Source of the DNA: Tigriopus japonicus
Taxonomy: Eukaryota; Arthropoda; Copepoda; Harpacticoida; Harpacticidae
Assembly: GCA_010645155.1 (NCBI GenBank)
Contig: CM021322.1
Location: forward strand, 11,356,571-11,420,570
Length of the DNA: 64,000 bases
Reading direction: 5' to 3'
The position numbers were made by a program, and so were the translations under genes. Shown piece by piece: positions 1 to 13,742 of the stretch (position 1 is the stretch's first letter; each line of letters begins with the position of its first letter). The notes beneath the pieces are model-generated. The model was given only the letters and a program-made list of their open reading frames with translations. It was not told the DNA's origin and did not search any database.

Positions 1-1876
1 CACGGGAGCATATGCGTGCACGATCGTTTGGCTTGCGGTTTTGATGAACACTTTTTGTCACCATGAGACAAATGGAACCTATTTAGGCTTTTAAATTCAT
101 CGGGGCTTTTGGAACGAACCAATGTTGCCGAGCTCGACAACATTCCCACCGACCTCATCACCAATATAAATACCACAACAACAACAGCAATACCGACAAT
201 TTTAGCTCAATTGGGCACGATCACGCAAGAGTGCCTTGGTCAGTTTTAAAAGAAGATGGGTGCCAACCTTTGTTTGTCATTTAAGAGCGCACTTCGAACA
301 ATATACTGACTCGTGATTTGAGTGACAAGTAATTAGAAAACCTATTCGCCACAAAAACAAAGGATTTTCATTAAGCGAATCAACTCAGATTTCTAGACAT
401 TTATTTGTCATTGGCATCTTGGAACTGACTACTTCAACCTTATCGAGTTAGCTTCAGAGTTGTATTAAGAGCTTATAATTCAATACATTACCTTTACTTT
501 GCTCATATAGCGCTTTAGAGGGGATCCCGATTCTAAAATGGTCAGTTCTGAGAAATCATAAGGCAATCAAGATCAAGCAAATACTCTTAACATACTCTCA
601 GTACCTCTTTTTTTGTCGCTTCTTGTCCATTCGGCAGTTGACTGGATTAGCCTGATCCGAGCTCAAAACAAATGCCAAGTGGTTTTTATGGTCAAACTAA
701 GAAGGATTGGTGTAGCAAACTGCTGGAGAATGTCACCAACGATAGACGGACGACAAGATAGAACCAACCTCTGCCCTGTGAACAGGTTTGTTTGTTTGTT
801 CGCGTAACTGTGTTCGAAATTTTCGCTACACCTTAACCAACGGCAGCCAGAAATGGATGGCAAGAAGTGTAATTAATTACTTTTTCAACATTTGTCAAGA
901 CAAAGTATCGATTACAAAAGTGTCCACCAATTACTCTTTGCGAATGGAGAAGCATACCAACACTTTTTCAACGCAGACAAATCTTCGGCCAAGGTTGGAA
1001 AAAAAACCTTCTGCATATCTTATTAATAGAGGTGAGAGAAAAAGGTTGGTTTGCCGTCGAGAAGAAAATCTAGAGGGCTGAAAACAGCTTTTTCTCTTTC
1101 TTTGCACCAGTCAGCAACAGCTGACTCTGCAATTGGAAAGTTTGCTCGACACCTACTAAAGAAACCCCTTTTCTACCTCGCTATTCTTATTAATAAGGAA
1201 ATGTCAAAGGATTGCTAACTTTTTTTCTTTTGTTGAAGATGTAAATAGGCATTTTAGACACTTCAAAATGTTTGCTTGACATATCTTTGGCTTGTTTGTC
1301 CAACTTTTCATTAGAATACAGAGAGGAAAAGGGAGAAAAAAGATTCGATTATTAAAGCAATTGTTTTGCTTTTTCTCTTTTTTAATCGTGGTGAAATAGT
1401 TCATTCATGAACCACGTTGACTGATCGTTTCCAAACAAAACTAAGAAAAATCAAAGCGAAATGGATCAACTGGTTCTAAATTTTGCTTTATATTTTTCAT
1501 TTTGTGGAACAAGGTACCTTATGCAAAATATTTTAGATAAAGCGTTTCTTCACGAAGACTTAGTTTCTTCACTTTTTAATTGCTATCCAATCTGCAAGTC
1601 CTGACTATTAGCACTATCAACATATCAGGTAGAAGGTCCTTCTCACGACACATTGTGAGTCTAGGCATTTAAATCTCTTGACCCTCGAGTTCTGGCGAAA
1701 AACGCGATGCAGTTTGCTCGTTTTGGGTAGGGCCAACGACACTTTAACAACCTCGCCACCTGACCATGATCGAGAAAATATTATCCGACACAAAGCCCCA
1801 TGGCATGGATAGAATCGCTCATTTACGACCGTGGGTGCCTTTTTCCCAAATCTCTTCACACTCTCACTCCTCCCTG

Positions 1877-2421
1877 CCATCCATCCATCCATCCATCCAA
1901 CCCACTATTTACTTCTCCGTCCGTCCGTCCGTTCTTCCCGTGTGTAGTGGACGAACTACTCTGCACCTCGTTGGCCATCAAGTTCCAAAACATCGGCAAG
2001 AGCAGCCGCGACCACGGCATTGCTGTCTCTCCCGTCTATTTCGCTCCATATGATGCACTACGTGGATTGCCCATCATCTCTTCAGGGTATCGAGCTAGAG
2101 AACAAAAAAATCAAATCCAATGCACACGAGATCGCATGAGTGAAGACAGAGAGGAAAGGGAGAAGAACGGAGGGAGGGGATCCATCCAACGGGTCCCTCT
2201 GGACTTTGGCGAGCTTCTGATCCCGATGCCGACCAACTAAATAGCAACACCAACAACAACTTCATCCTGGGATTCTGTTCGTGGTGGCGGTGGTGATGGT
2301 GTTGATGATGCTGGCATTGGGGGAGGACGGCGTTGTTGTTGCTGAAGGTGGTGGTTGTGATGATCATGATGATGATGATCATCATCATAACCAAAGAGAA
2401 GAGTGTGAGTGTGTGTGTGTG
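1877..2421. repeat. Microsatellite cluster
   Basis: Four simple tracts lie within 550 bases: CCAT repeats at about 1877-1898, CCGT repeats at 1917-1932, GAT/ATC repeats at about 2357-2389, and a GT tract at about 2408-2421. The GAT/ATC tract forms a near-palindrome. These tracts create long artificial open frames on both strands (histidine-, proline- and methionine-rich), which I do not count as genes. Confidence 0.85.
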
Positions 2422-3158
2422 AGGCTTTTTTCTGCTGCTTTGGCTTTTATTGGTGCATTAATTTCACAAATGTTCGCTAGTCATCTCGGATATGTCTTTT
2501 CAAAGTCCCTTTATATGCACAAAGTAGTAAAACCTAGCTGCCAGCCTTCGTTCGTTTCCACCAACATATACACACACACATACATGTTGTTGAATAAATC
2601 GACGGCACACAGAAGCCCATCAACTTCAGTCAAAATCTTTTGGACTCCCTTTCGAAAAATAATCATCATAATCACCCTCATCATAACAATCATCATCATC
2701 TTCATGTCCGTGCAAAATCTTTCCTCCGGCCGAAATGGTGCACCTATAATTTGGTCAAACAAGGCGACCGGGTCCAAGAATGGGCGGAAAACTGGTTCCA
2801 CCCGTGTGGCCAATTCTTGGCCAATTGGGACTTCCCACATGGCCTCGATTCCGTTAATCATAATTTGTCTCCAAGATATAGACGAAACGAGTTCGATCCA
2901 TCCATCCATCTCCCGCCAAATGACTTCATCACCCGGCCATCCCATGCCCCTTATACCAGCCATCAATCCACGTAGGCAATGAGTGTTTGCATTTTCTTTG
3001 AAATGAATGGCACAATTACCATCACAGGTTTGCAAAAAGCCCTCCCTCCATACCAAACAACCAAGCTACCCACCCAGGACCGAGACTAGACAAAAAAAGA
3101 AGTTTTCGGCACAAACTGTCTCTCTCTCGCTCGTTTTTTGTACCAGTGCGTGGACACA

Positions 3159-3200
3159 AGTGAGTAAGTGAGTTAGTGAGTGAGTACGTGAGTGAGTATG
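3159..3200. repeat. GTGA-type microsatellite
   Basis: An imperfect tetranucleotide tract of GTGA units, interrupted by GTAA, GTTA and GTAC variants, runs for about 40 bases. No gene is attached. Confidence 0.8.
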
Positions 3201-6200
3201 TGGACGTTGCTAATGGCGAAGAAGAGGTTGTGCACTTCTTTTGCCCCGCTCGCTTACGGTACTAGATGATCGTACCTAAAGGACTACTTTGAGTTTGACA
3301 AGGATTGAAACGTTCAATTGAAGCCATAAAATATGCTGGCATCAAATGAATGGGACACCAAAGAGCTTGGACAAGATAAAAGAAGTCTGGATTGCGCCGT
3401 GCAATCCTTTTTAGGAATTAGCTTGATCGGAGGCAAGCTACATTCTTCTTAGTTCTTCTCGAATTTCTCCTCGGCAAAGAAATCAAGCCGGGTTGTCGAA
3501 AATTTCGTAAAATATGATTCTATCTTGGCTTGCCGCTTCACTCCAATCATCATTATTAGTTTAAGAAACCTTCGCTACTAGTTCTGCAAGGAAGACAAGA
3601 CACACCCCACCAATTACCACTATACCCTCAACCATCACGCGAGTCCCTGAAAAGCCCCCTGATTTGGGGACATGTACGTACTACCACCTCCTTGTCCCTT
3701 AACTACTAACTGAGTCCATTTTTGAGCGTTACAAGAACAACACTTTTCTTTTCCATGTCAAATCCACCTTCAGCAGGGCTTAGATAAACCTCTGGTTACA
3801 GAATCGAAGACACGCAACTACATGCCTACATCTAGCAGACCTAACAAAATAAAGCGACAACTTCTGAACCAGCATAGGAAATAAGTTCTAAATGGGGGAA
3901 TTGTACATCAGTGACGCAGCAAAGAAAATAAGTGATAGAACGAAGGATTGATAGGTGACGCGACTGATGTCGTTTTATACAATTTTCTTCAAAGGCTATC
4001 TCTGTGTGTCTAAAAGCTTCATCAGTCAGACAAGCCATGAAGATCAGATTATTTGCAACCAAAGTTAGCAGAAGGTTTGGCATTGTGAGATTTGATATTT
4101 TTCACACAAACTTTGAAACAATTTAACACTCCTAGGGAAATATTGAAACTTCTAGAACACCTAAAACGATTTTTAGATCAAGTTTTATAAGTAATATTTG
4201 GAGTTGGTGCACTTTTCGTTCCATTTCTTGCCTAAACGTTTTACCTGGGAATTCCCAGCACAACAGGGACATTTTTCCATCCGTAATGAAAACATAAGAT
4301 ATTTTTGATCTTTCTTAAAATGACAATTGTGAGCCATTTGCTATTTAGCGATCTTTAATCGAGTTCTGAAAAAGCAAATTAAGCATAGTGTTACTTGTAC
4401 TTAGAGTAATAAAAGCTTAAACAGCTGAGAACTTGTAGATTTGTAGTAGAGGTTCTCAATCCCAAATTCATAAGCCCACAATTAAGAAAAAAAACAAAAG
4501 TTGCCAACCGATCTGTAGTTGTTATAGCTGGACACTTCAAGTTCAAGGGCCTTCAGGAAAAAATTCCCTGCAGGATATTTAGAACTTCACCCTCGTCGAG
4601 TGTTGTGACAAAAAACCATGTGTCTATGCAAGCGTTGTCAACTCAGCTTTCCCGCTCATCTTTTTTGCAAAGACCCTTCCTTTCTGCAAGTCCTCTCATT
4701 CCTGAAGGGTCATAATTTGTCTCCCATCTCCACTACAACTATTGTTCATATATGTATGTCAAACCGCATGTAACTTGTTCCTCACCACAAAGGGAAATCC
4801 TTGATCTCCAAACTAAATTTTGGCTGAGCTCTCACGGACACCACAGACATTCGACCCAAAACTTACGAATTGGAATTAACGAAAAGCCTCAAAACAAGAA
4901 AAATGTTGAAGGTCTCTTCTAACGTGCATGATTTGGAAAGTTTGTCCTTGAACCAGTTTTGGTGAGTTGGCACACCAACTTTTCATGAATTCCAAGGAGT
5001 TCGTGAGACTGTTTCTGCACCCTGACATGAAAGTTTTGTCGTAATTTTGAACCAAAATATTTTCATTATATAAGAATAGATTTGAACGACTTGACATCCA
5101 ATCTGTCCCCAACTAGTCTCTTCTTCCTCGAAAATGATATTTGGGACGCTATCGACCAAAGTGGAAAGTGTGGGCAGCTCAACGTCTTTCCGCATTTTTT
5201 CAGGTGTCTATCTTTCCTTTGCCTAAAATTTTGATGAACAGTTGAGATTCCATGAGCTCTTAAATTATGACGGGCAGTAATATTTCCCGTTATTTTTGGT
5301 TAGAGGTGTTCCAAAACTAGTCTCCTTTCTCCAAAACCGAGAAAAATTTGATACCCGCCATTCACTATTTTTTCACAGCGGTTTAAAGGCAGATGGAACT
5401 GTGCAAAAAGAAAAGGCGGGACATCATGTCGGCAATTGCTGTTCCAGGACTAATTTGTCACCTATTTGCCCTTAAATTACATCCTAACTAACCCAAAAAC
5501 ATTCTATGCACTTGTTGGGGCACACGGGTGGTTTGATTGCGCCAAAGTGTCCACGCATTGCCGTCATTTTTAGGCTCAAAGTATGACGACGACACAACTT
5601 TCGTGTCAGGGTGTAGCTTCGTCGCGACAATTCACTAGCCTTTATGAAGGTTCTCTTGACCAAGAGAATCATCCCTGGAAGGAGGTTGATGTTACAATAA
5701 GTTGTGCATCGCACAACCACTATTTGAACCGCTCGTCACTAAATGTGTAGTCCAGCTACCAAAAATTGACTATTCTACAATCAAGAATCAGAAGTGAAGA
5801 TAATTCGTTTCTGGTAAATCAGTGCTCCTGCCCTTGAGCCACCATAAGAGTAGTTGAAGTAATTGGGACAGTTGGAACAGTGTCTTAATCTTGTCCCACT
5901 ACGTGGAGATGATAAATTTTAGGTCGGAAAGAACTTACGAACATCTCAGCACGTTCATTAACTAGAATTGACCAGTATGAAGAAGTCCATGAGCCTCATT
6001 TAGACTTTCTCGACATTCAATACCCTCTGTACTCGTATACAGTATACACTTAAAACTCTGAAGTCTTCACTTGGCCCGCCAGCCTCGAAATATTGATAAA
6101 AAGACCTTGATTAATCAACTGGAAAAGGAGTGAAATATGCGAAATATAACTATTAATACGCAATCGAAAAATGGGGCCCCTCTTTTGTGGGATCTGGATC

Positions 6201-7379
6201 TTGGGATGTCAAATGAGCTTACTGAAGTGCCTGAAGTGGATTCGATATCGAAAAAGTCCTTTTTGTATTCTCCATTAAATTATGTTTGGAACATTGAATT
6301 TGAAGACAAAACATGACACGATATTAGAGTTTTGACATGGTCGAATTCGAAAAAAATGTATGTCTCGTTGATTCTTTTGACGTGATACAAGATGGCAACA
6401 ATGAAATTTGAGTCAAACATGTTCGTCTTTGAGGAACCGACTACGGATGTATTGCACAAGGAACAAATCTATTCCAATAACCAAATACCGGATAGTTAAT
6501 AACCATCATTCATATAATATTTAACCATACATGGGATACCAGTATGTATTTTCCCACAAAATATCCCATACAGATTTATTGGGCACACGAGGAGTTGCAT
6601 GAGGCGTCAAATATCACACCTTGAAATTGTCATAGGATTGAAATGTCAAAATGACTCATGCTCAGTAAACTAATTGGATCTTTTAAACCTTGATATGGAA
6701 TGTATTCACAAATACTTAAAAACATCAAGTGTGAGGTTAACCAACACCCCTTGAAGCCCGTGGGTCTTCTTGTGTCTATTCGGGTGAATGCATGGTGAAC
6801 CTAAATTGGCCCTTGATAAAGTGGGTTTCGAGACGAGGAATTCAGCCAATGCAAATAGTTAAAGTGAACCGACATATCAAATGTCAGACCCGAAGCAGGA
6901 GATTTCTTTCGGACACGGCATCTGACCCGAGAGTGGCTGCCACTTCTTTGCAGATTACAGACATGCCAAAGCAGCCAAAGCTGTTAGCCCAAGCCTCGAT
7001 GATGATGATGAAAGTCTCGCAAGGGTTGTTAAGGCCGGGCCACCCAAAATGACCGATTTGGTCACGATACACCTATCAACATTCTATTATTTAATTACTA
7101 ACCCCCTGAAAAGGGGTAGCGGATTGGTGGGAGCAAGAGTGAGAACTCGAAGTGGTGTGATAAATTGAGGGCAAATTCAAAGATGGATAATCACCATGGG
7201 AATGAAGGACTAAACACATGTCCCGCCAAAGATTGTAAGGAAGGAAAAACCGCCTTGATCCAACTTGTTTTGGCATAATTGTGGGCTTTCAAAAACATCC
7301 TCCCCAAGTGCACCATTGCTTTGCCTCTGCTCCTTATCAACTTGCCTGCCTTTGGTCTATGATGAGCAAACGCCGGATT

Positions 7380-7722
7380 GAACGAACGAACGAACGATCG
7401 AGTTTGAGGCCATAACCAGCAACGAGTCGCTTTCCTCCGTTCTACGTTCGTACGTACGTACGTTCACCACGAGTCCCGATTATACAATAAGTTCTGGCTG
7501 AGCTGTATGTAGTAGTTAAAGGCGCCCATGCATGCATCATGCGGAATGGATCATGATGGCAAGAGCGCTGTTGCATTTTCAGACCTTTTTTTCAATTTCT
7601 TGCGAGAGGAGAATCTGTCAAGACTTTTTTTCTTCATTCCTCATGAGTCTGAATAAAATGCATTTTCACAGCAACAAAGACAGCCAGCGACCGACCGACC
7701 GACCGAACAAACGAACGAACGG
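7380..7722. repeat. Microsatellite cluster (GAAC, GTAC, CGAC)
   Basis: Three tetranucleotide tracts lie close together: GAAC units at about 7380-7396, a self-complementary CGTA tract at about 7446-7464, and CGAC units passing into CGAA units at about 7688-7722. Confidence 0.8.
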
Positions 7723-10700
7723 AGTTGCCCACCAAACACTGGCACAGGCAGAATTTGATCTCCCGTCCCACATGTAATATGTAATATGCAATCTGGATTG
7801 GCCTACAAACCCATGATTTGAACATGCAACGTGTTGGACTCTCGTAGAGACCTACCTTAAAACTCTTAAAATTGACGACACTCACCAACCACATGGAGCC
7901 TCTCTTCTTCTCTATACGAAGGGATTTACATTTTATGAATGTTACTAAAAATGAAAGAAGACCTGATCAAAAAAATGGAACCATGCCTTGAATAGTAGAA
8001 GGGATCTATTTTTTGCCAATTCATGACCGAAAAAGGAGCAAGATGCACGCAGTTGATTTGGGAACCTTCAGAGCCCTGCATCATGGTCTGCATCTTTAAT
8101 TAAATACGCGCCTGGCTGAAAAATATCCCTTTGGGGACCGTGAATAAGTGGGGTACTGAATAGCGCCAGGACTTGAGCCAGGATGGCTCAGGTGGCTTTC
8201 CAATATAACAATCCATAACCGACAAGAGTCAGCAAAATTTGAGGCAAAAAATCGTCTTTAATGTCGTTTCCAAAAACGGGAATGGTTTTCTTCGACAGCT
8301 TGTTGCCGGCCAGATGCCCACGTGAAGACAGAGAACCAGTCATGGAGACGAGAGTGCAACAGAAATTGAGCGAGATATCAAAAAATGAAAAAAGAACAAT
8401 ACACCCCAAGGGCGGTGATGAAACGAAGGCACCGAACCAAATGGAACAAGGGCCACCGTCTCCCCAAAATTCAACGAAAAGAGCAATGTTTAATGGCAAA
8501 AGTTTAAAAGCTAATTATTGCCTTGGAATTGAGCTCAGGCTGTGCCTCGGGATTGCATGACAGAAATTGCACGAATGCTGAACGAGTCGACGGCAGACAA
8601 GAACAACGTTGCAAAAAGAATCCCTCCAGTGGGCTTCCCCTCAACGCCCAACGACGAATTACACTCTTCTCTCAAAATCCATCCTACAAAGACTAGAATC
8701 AAAGACACACCACACGGTTTTGTGACCACGTCTCTAATCATGATACTTGTGATTATGATCTTTAGTTGGGATTGAACCCAAGTTCCTTCCAGTCAAATCG
8801 CTCTGGCGCCATCTCTGAGACCCGAGTGAAACTAGAGACGAACGGAGAGAGAAACACCAGCAAATTAAAGCGAGAACAAACAGCTTTTCACGGCGAAGAA
8901 AGAAGGAAGGGCCGGGGGGAATAAAATCACGAGAATGGGACTACCTCGCGTGTCTTTGTTAGTCCGCAAAAGCAATGCAATTGCGAATCGAAATTACGCT
9001 AAATCCACATAAAAGCTGTCTTCGGAGTCTTAAGTTCAAGCGAGAGGGATCGCGACGAACAAAGAACAACAACAAATGCCACAGGAAGGACATTTTTTTT
9101 CCTCTTTTCGTTTCAACGACGATGATTGTATGTATCCACAAATAAAGTTGAAGAGTTAGAGAAGCTCCACGCACGCATGGGATTTAGATGTTTCCTCCTA
9201 ACCTAGCAATTTGAAACAACCGACTTAATTGTCACCTTCATTCACTGAGTAAATCTACTTTGCCGCTTTGTGCATAAATATAACCGCTTTTCTTATTTGA
9301 AAAATTACTATGGCCCCACAGGCAAACAAAAGCAAAAAATGATATTCTACCGGGATATGGGTCATGAACCCACCACCTTAACAAAAAGGCCAGTTTCCCC
9401 ACGAATGACTAGATCTTTACTACGTTTGCCGCAGATTCGAGCGCCATCATTTTGTTCGCATCATCAACATGGAAATGATTTCTCATGGGTTGGGAGCAGC
9501 ATTGCCATGCCAAGGAAAAATAACGAATTCCAAATTAGTGTCACATCTGCTCCTCTTCAAGCCAAGCAACAACGCACGAACATGGTTTAAGGTAAAGAGG
9601 TCCCCGGGTGTACAAGAAAAGGGGTGCAATTAAGGCGAAGAAGCCTATCATCAAAAATGCCATTTTCGTTTTCATCCCTAGTTGGATGGAATGAGCTAGG
9701 AAGATGCAGCGCTCCAAGAAGTTGGAGAAGCTCTCGAAACTCGTTCCTCTCATCGAGAGAGTTAAGGCCAATTGGCAGAACCAAAGCGACAACCAGACGG
9801 ATTGGGCGGGTGCAAAGAACACCCTTTCAAAAAACGGCATCTCTTTATGGCTTTCTTAACGATTATGATGATTGCATAGATGCAACACGGGCTGAAGAGC
9901 ACTGGCGAGATCTCTCGATATTGGATTCGGCTTCAAGATTATCATCAAATCAAGCATTTTCTACGCTTGTTTTATACAGTTTTGCCATTGCAACCATTTC
10001 AAGAGAGGAACATTCGATTATGTATTGCTTGAAAAGCATTTTGATAATCCTGAGAAGAAGGAAAAATAAATCGAACCATGGGCAATCAGATGAAGTGAAA
10101 GAAATATGTGGCACAGCTCAAATTGGCCATAATGGTCATTCGGAAATAGCGAAGAGGCCCCAGCCAAAGGCCATTCCAAGGAAAGTATCATCTTGCATTG
10201 GAAGAAATTCACAATTCAGTGCGCTACAACAAACGATTGACCCAATAAAAGAATTTCATTGACAGAAAACCAAGCTAGATTTCTCCCCTGTCATCATGCA
10301 TGGCTCATTTGGGGACAAATATTCGATTCAAAAATGTTCCTCGTATTTGGATGGTCGACGCACCGGCGGGAAATGCATCAAGATTGAGACTTTTGAGCCA
10401 TTTATGAAACAATATTGGCCAGCGTCTCCCATCGATCGTTTCTTAATGCACACGAAAGACAGTCTTCTCCAGGCTTAAAAGGCAAATGCTTTTGGGGTTT
10501 ACACAACATTCGATTGCCTTTCCATGAAATAAAGCCAAAGAGAGATGAAGAAAAAAAAACAAGCAAATTTATTTATGGTTCAAGGGCGATCTAACATAGC
10601 AGAGCGAGTTTATGAAAAGCTTAACCGAAGGTTTCAAAATAGCCACTAGATGGGGGCAAAACAGGGGCAAAGTCCTTTGATTTCTGAGCGATCTTCAACT

Positions 10701-10973
10701 GAAAATTGTTGCCAAAATTGCAGCTTCCATCTTAAAGCTGATTTCTCTTTCATATTTGAAGTCTTTTGGAGCTCAGTTACGATATTCTTGTGTTTGATAA
10801 TCAAAAAGTCACGTTGAGTTATCATAAATTAAGGTCAAAGATTCAACAGAAGCACCCACAACCGTTTCTTCCACAAGATGGCGCTAATAGTCACTTTTCT
10901 CTTTTATTAAAGCTCAACTTTGCTTCCTTAATTAAGTAGGCTTGCGCTGAAGTCGAGTTGTTCATTGTGAGAA

Positions 10974-11001
10974 CTAGAGCACTGTTATTATAGTGCTCTA
11001 G
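10974..11001. repeat. Perfect 10-bp hairpin
   Basis: CTAGAGCACT at 10974-10983 is followed, after an eight-base loop, by its exact reverse complement at 10992-11001. GAGAAC just before the left arm recurs in the same orientation after the right arm. No U tract follows it and I cannot assign a role. Confidence 0.6.
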
Positions 11002-11766
11002 TGAGAACAAGAGAGGGCACCCAAGCAAGCTGTGTTCAGGGCGTGCTGAATTATGCGACAGCCATCTAGGTGACAAGAATGTTGGTTTTCTTTAAAATCC
11101 TCTAATGCGAACAATTTATTTTTCAAAATACAGGCCGTAAGCCTCGAAAGTGTATCGGAACTTAATGAATACCGTTTGGCGTTTTTCTGAAGCTCAAACA
11201 GTTAAAAGTTCATGCTTGCTTTGAGAGTCGAATGGGGTTTGTGATTTGTTCAACTTCGACTTTTTGGGAGAACTTGCGGGATGGAAAATGGACGGAAAGC
11301 AAAGAACTCACTTAACTCGCCTATTTCATATCCACTCCAGATATGGTGACGTACCGATGTTACAAGTGACAGACTAAGACCAACATTGCAGAAATTTCAA
11401 CAAGTCCGCCATACTTGATCACAAAAATAGATATGCGGACCTACTCATTAGATTGCTTCGGCAACATAACGTCCGTAGACACGCATGTCCTCCATAGATG
11501 GGTAGTAACACATCAAATTAATAATTTGCAACGGGTCCCAGACCTGCCCTAATTGTTAAAGCTACTGATACGACCAGTTCCAAATGTCTGGAACCATTTT
11601 ATTCGATAACTGATCCATCAAGTTTTTATGGATAATAGGGCCTCCATTAACCGCATGTCTGGACAGAAGCGACAACACATCGACACAAACAAACCAAAAG
11701 TTGCCCATTTGACCCCGAGTTGAGTGAATGGACATCAGCATTCCATTAAAGTCATTGAAACGTTTC

Positions 11767-11793
11767 GTCGTCGACGACGATGATGATGATGAT
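11767..11793. repeat. CGA/GAT trinucleotide tract
   Basis: A short tract of CGTCGTCGACGACG passing into GATGATGATGAT. It is a simple repeat with no coding context. Confidence 0.7.
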
Positions 11794-13326
11794 CCAACGA
11801 GGAGAGAATAATGGCATCAGATCAGCCTCGGCCGAGACAGGAGTCATGAGATCATGGTTGGTCATTCAACCACTCATGTTCTGACTATTTCATTGATGTG
11901 GATCGCGAATCGAGTTGTGATGGTGGACAATATGCCCAACCCAAACGACCACTAATACACATGACATGACTGAGCAACATGGACGGTCAACCAATACCTG
12001 TTTGTACTTGGATATTGAAACCTTTGCAACTTGAATGATCATGGCTGGACTTTTTGATTCCTCCGTCCGTAGAAATGAATAACTTGAAGAAATTTTTGGT
12101 GATAAATATGAAAAAAATGGTGGTGGTCATGAAATACCACAAATGTTTCTTATAAAATCTTAAGTCAACAAGACAATTAAGACACTTTGGGCACGGCTTA
12201 AAATTTCCACTTAATTTTTTGGTCTATTTTCAATTGCTATGATTTGCATGTATTTTGTTTGCAGTAGAAGGTGACAGACATAGGCTGAGCGGGTGATAAA
12301 TCCAAGAATATGTCATACCTACGATATTCTTGGGACATCAATCCCATTTCTAAGTTGAACAAAGCCATTGAGATAGCGAAGAACTTGAAATTTTCAGACA
12401 TGCTCTTGTCCCAAGAACCTCACTCAAATGTGACTGTTGGGATAAGGGACAGTTTGTTTTTGACTTGTATACATGATGGGGCTGGAAGGAAAAAAGAAAG
12501 AATCACGGAGGCCCCAGTAATTACCAAGTACCATCCTTGTCCATGGCAAACTCCGTTTAGCACGTTATACTTAGTGTCCTAAATTGCCATGAACTAATCC
12601 TTTATTAGTGTCTTATGCACTTCACCACTTACCCACTTGGCGAAATGTTCCGACCAATCTAATGAGCAAAACCTCGAATTGGTTGGCACATTTGGGTCAA
12701 ACATTTTAGCAGAGAGGCGAATAAGCCCCGAAGATAACGCCCGTCGAATCTATTGAAGGCTTTATCTATGACTTGGTAGGAAGTCTCTTGCTCCTTTCAG
12801 GGCTCGACCCACCTCATAAAGGACAAAAAGCTCATTCAGATTTGTGGCAAGGCTGATCCAGCAACATCGTGAATTATTTCAATATAGGCCGATGCCCGTA
12901 TACCATCTTCCTTACCATCTTACCATCTATTTTCTAAACTCATGTCTGTACGGTGTTCTTAAGCACAAGTTCAGAGCTATCTTTGGAGCTATCTTTGTCA
13001 GGAATTCGGTCGACCTTTTGAACGTTGTAAAAAGGGGGCAAAGGGCGTTCCGGGCAACATTATGGGCAGCCTTTAAGGTCATGATTCATGACTGAGAATT
13101 TGTTGGTATCCGTTACTAATTTATATCCCTTACTCTTAATACATTTTACATGTCTTGAGTGGATCGTAACAATAAACAATAATGTTACTTGTATGCACAT
13201 TCTTAAAAATCTTGTGATCAAACAAACTTCTTAATAAACTGTTGAATCCTGCTCTACCTTCTCCTTCAGCCATCTATTCCCTTATAAATATCTGTTTCTA
13301 ATAGACAAGCCAATGAACATCTAGTC

Positions 13327-13575
13327 CAGGAGTCGGCAACCAGTGGGACGGGGTCCACATGTGGGCCCGGTGTGATTTTTGATGGCCCCAGGTGCGATGA
13401 GAAAATTTATAAATAGTGGGCCCGAGAGCCATTCATAGTACTGAAGTCGTGGGGCCCTAAAGCTCGGTGATTGTCTGCTTGTGGGCTCTCGAACCCACCA
13501 CATTGTTTTGTGGGCCCCTGAGCAAACTTAGTCAAATTTGGTGGGCCGTAACTCCAAAGTTGTTACCGACCCCTG
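13327..13575. mobile_element. Non-autonomous hAT-type element, 249 bp
   Basis: The left end CAGGAGTCGGCAAC and the right end GTTACCGACCCCTG are imperfect inverted copies of each other and match the CAGGGGTCGGCAA style of terminus known in hAT transposons. The flanking octamers ATCTAGTC (13319-13326) and ATCTTGGC (13576-13583) agree at six of eight positions, as expected of an old 8-base target duplication. The interior is rich in GGGCCC and GTGGGC motifs and has no transposase frame. The end of the last visible exon of the acidic gene lies about 170 bases away. A diverged fragment of the same family appears at 61211-61328. Confidence 0.75.
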
Positions 13576-13742
13576 ATCTTGGCATTCACCAACACTCGTC
13601 CATGCAACACAAATGCAATCCCTTAATAAGTAATCACAAAACATGTTACCGGATAATTATTGAAAATATCAATGCTCGACGATTTTTGCAGCCACACGGA
13701 AAAGGTTAAATGGAGTATTATGAAGTAAACATCAAATCTTAC

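Larger units (their letters stand above)
1..13318. other. Gene-poor intergenic stretch
   Basis: I see no exon here that I can defend. Open frames are short, sit on simple repeats, or match nothing I recognise. The stretch carries several microsatellite clusters (listed separately), one perfect hairpin near 10.98 kb, and otherwise mixed AT-rich sequence. The unidentified acidic gene that starts at 14843 on the minus strand has a splice donor at 13742, so one or more of its downstream exons may lie somewhere in this region, but none could be placed. Confidence 0.5.

Noticed and set aside
2281..3056. Long overlapping open frames on both strands (233 and 181 codons).
   Set aside because: They are driven by the GAT/ATC and GT microsatellites and encode His-, Met- and Ile-rich low-complexity peptides. 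There are no splice signals and no recognisable domain.
9624..10262. A 212-codon open frame on the plus strand (first ATG at 9657), with a 99-codon frame opposite.
   Set aside because: The product has no recognisable domain, an ordinary basic/polar composition and no supporting promoter or splice context. One such frame in 64 kb can arise by chance.
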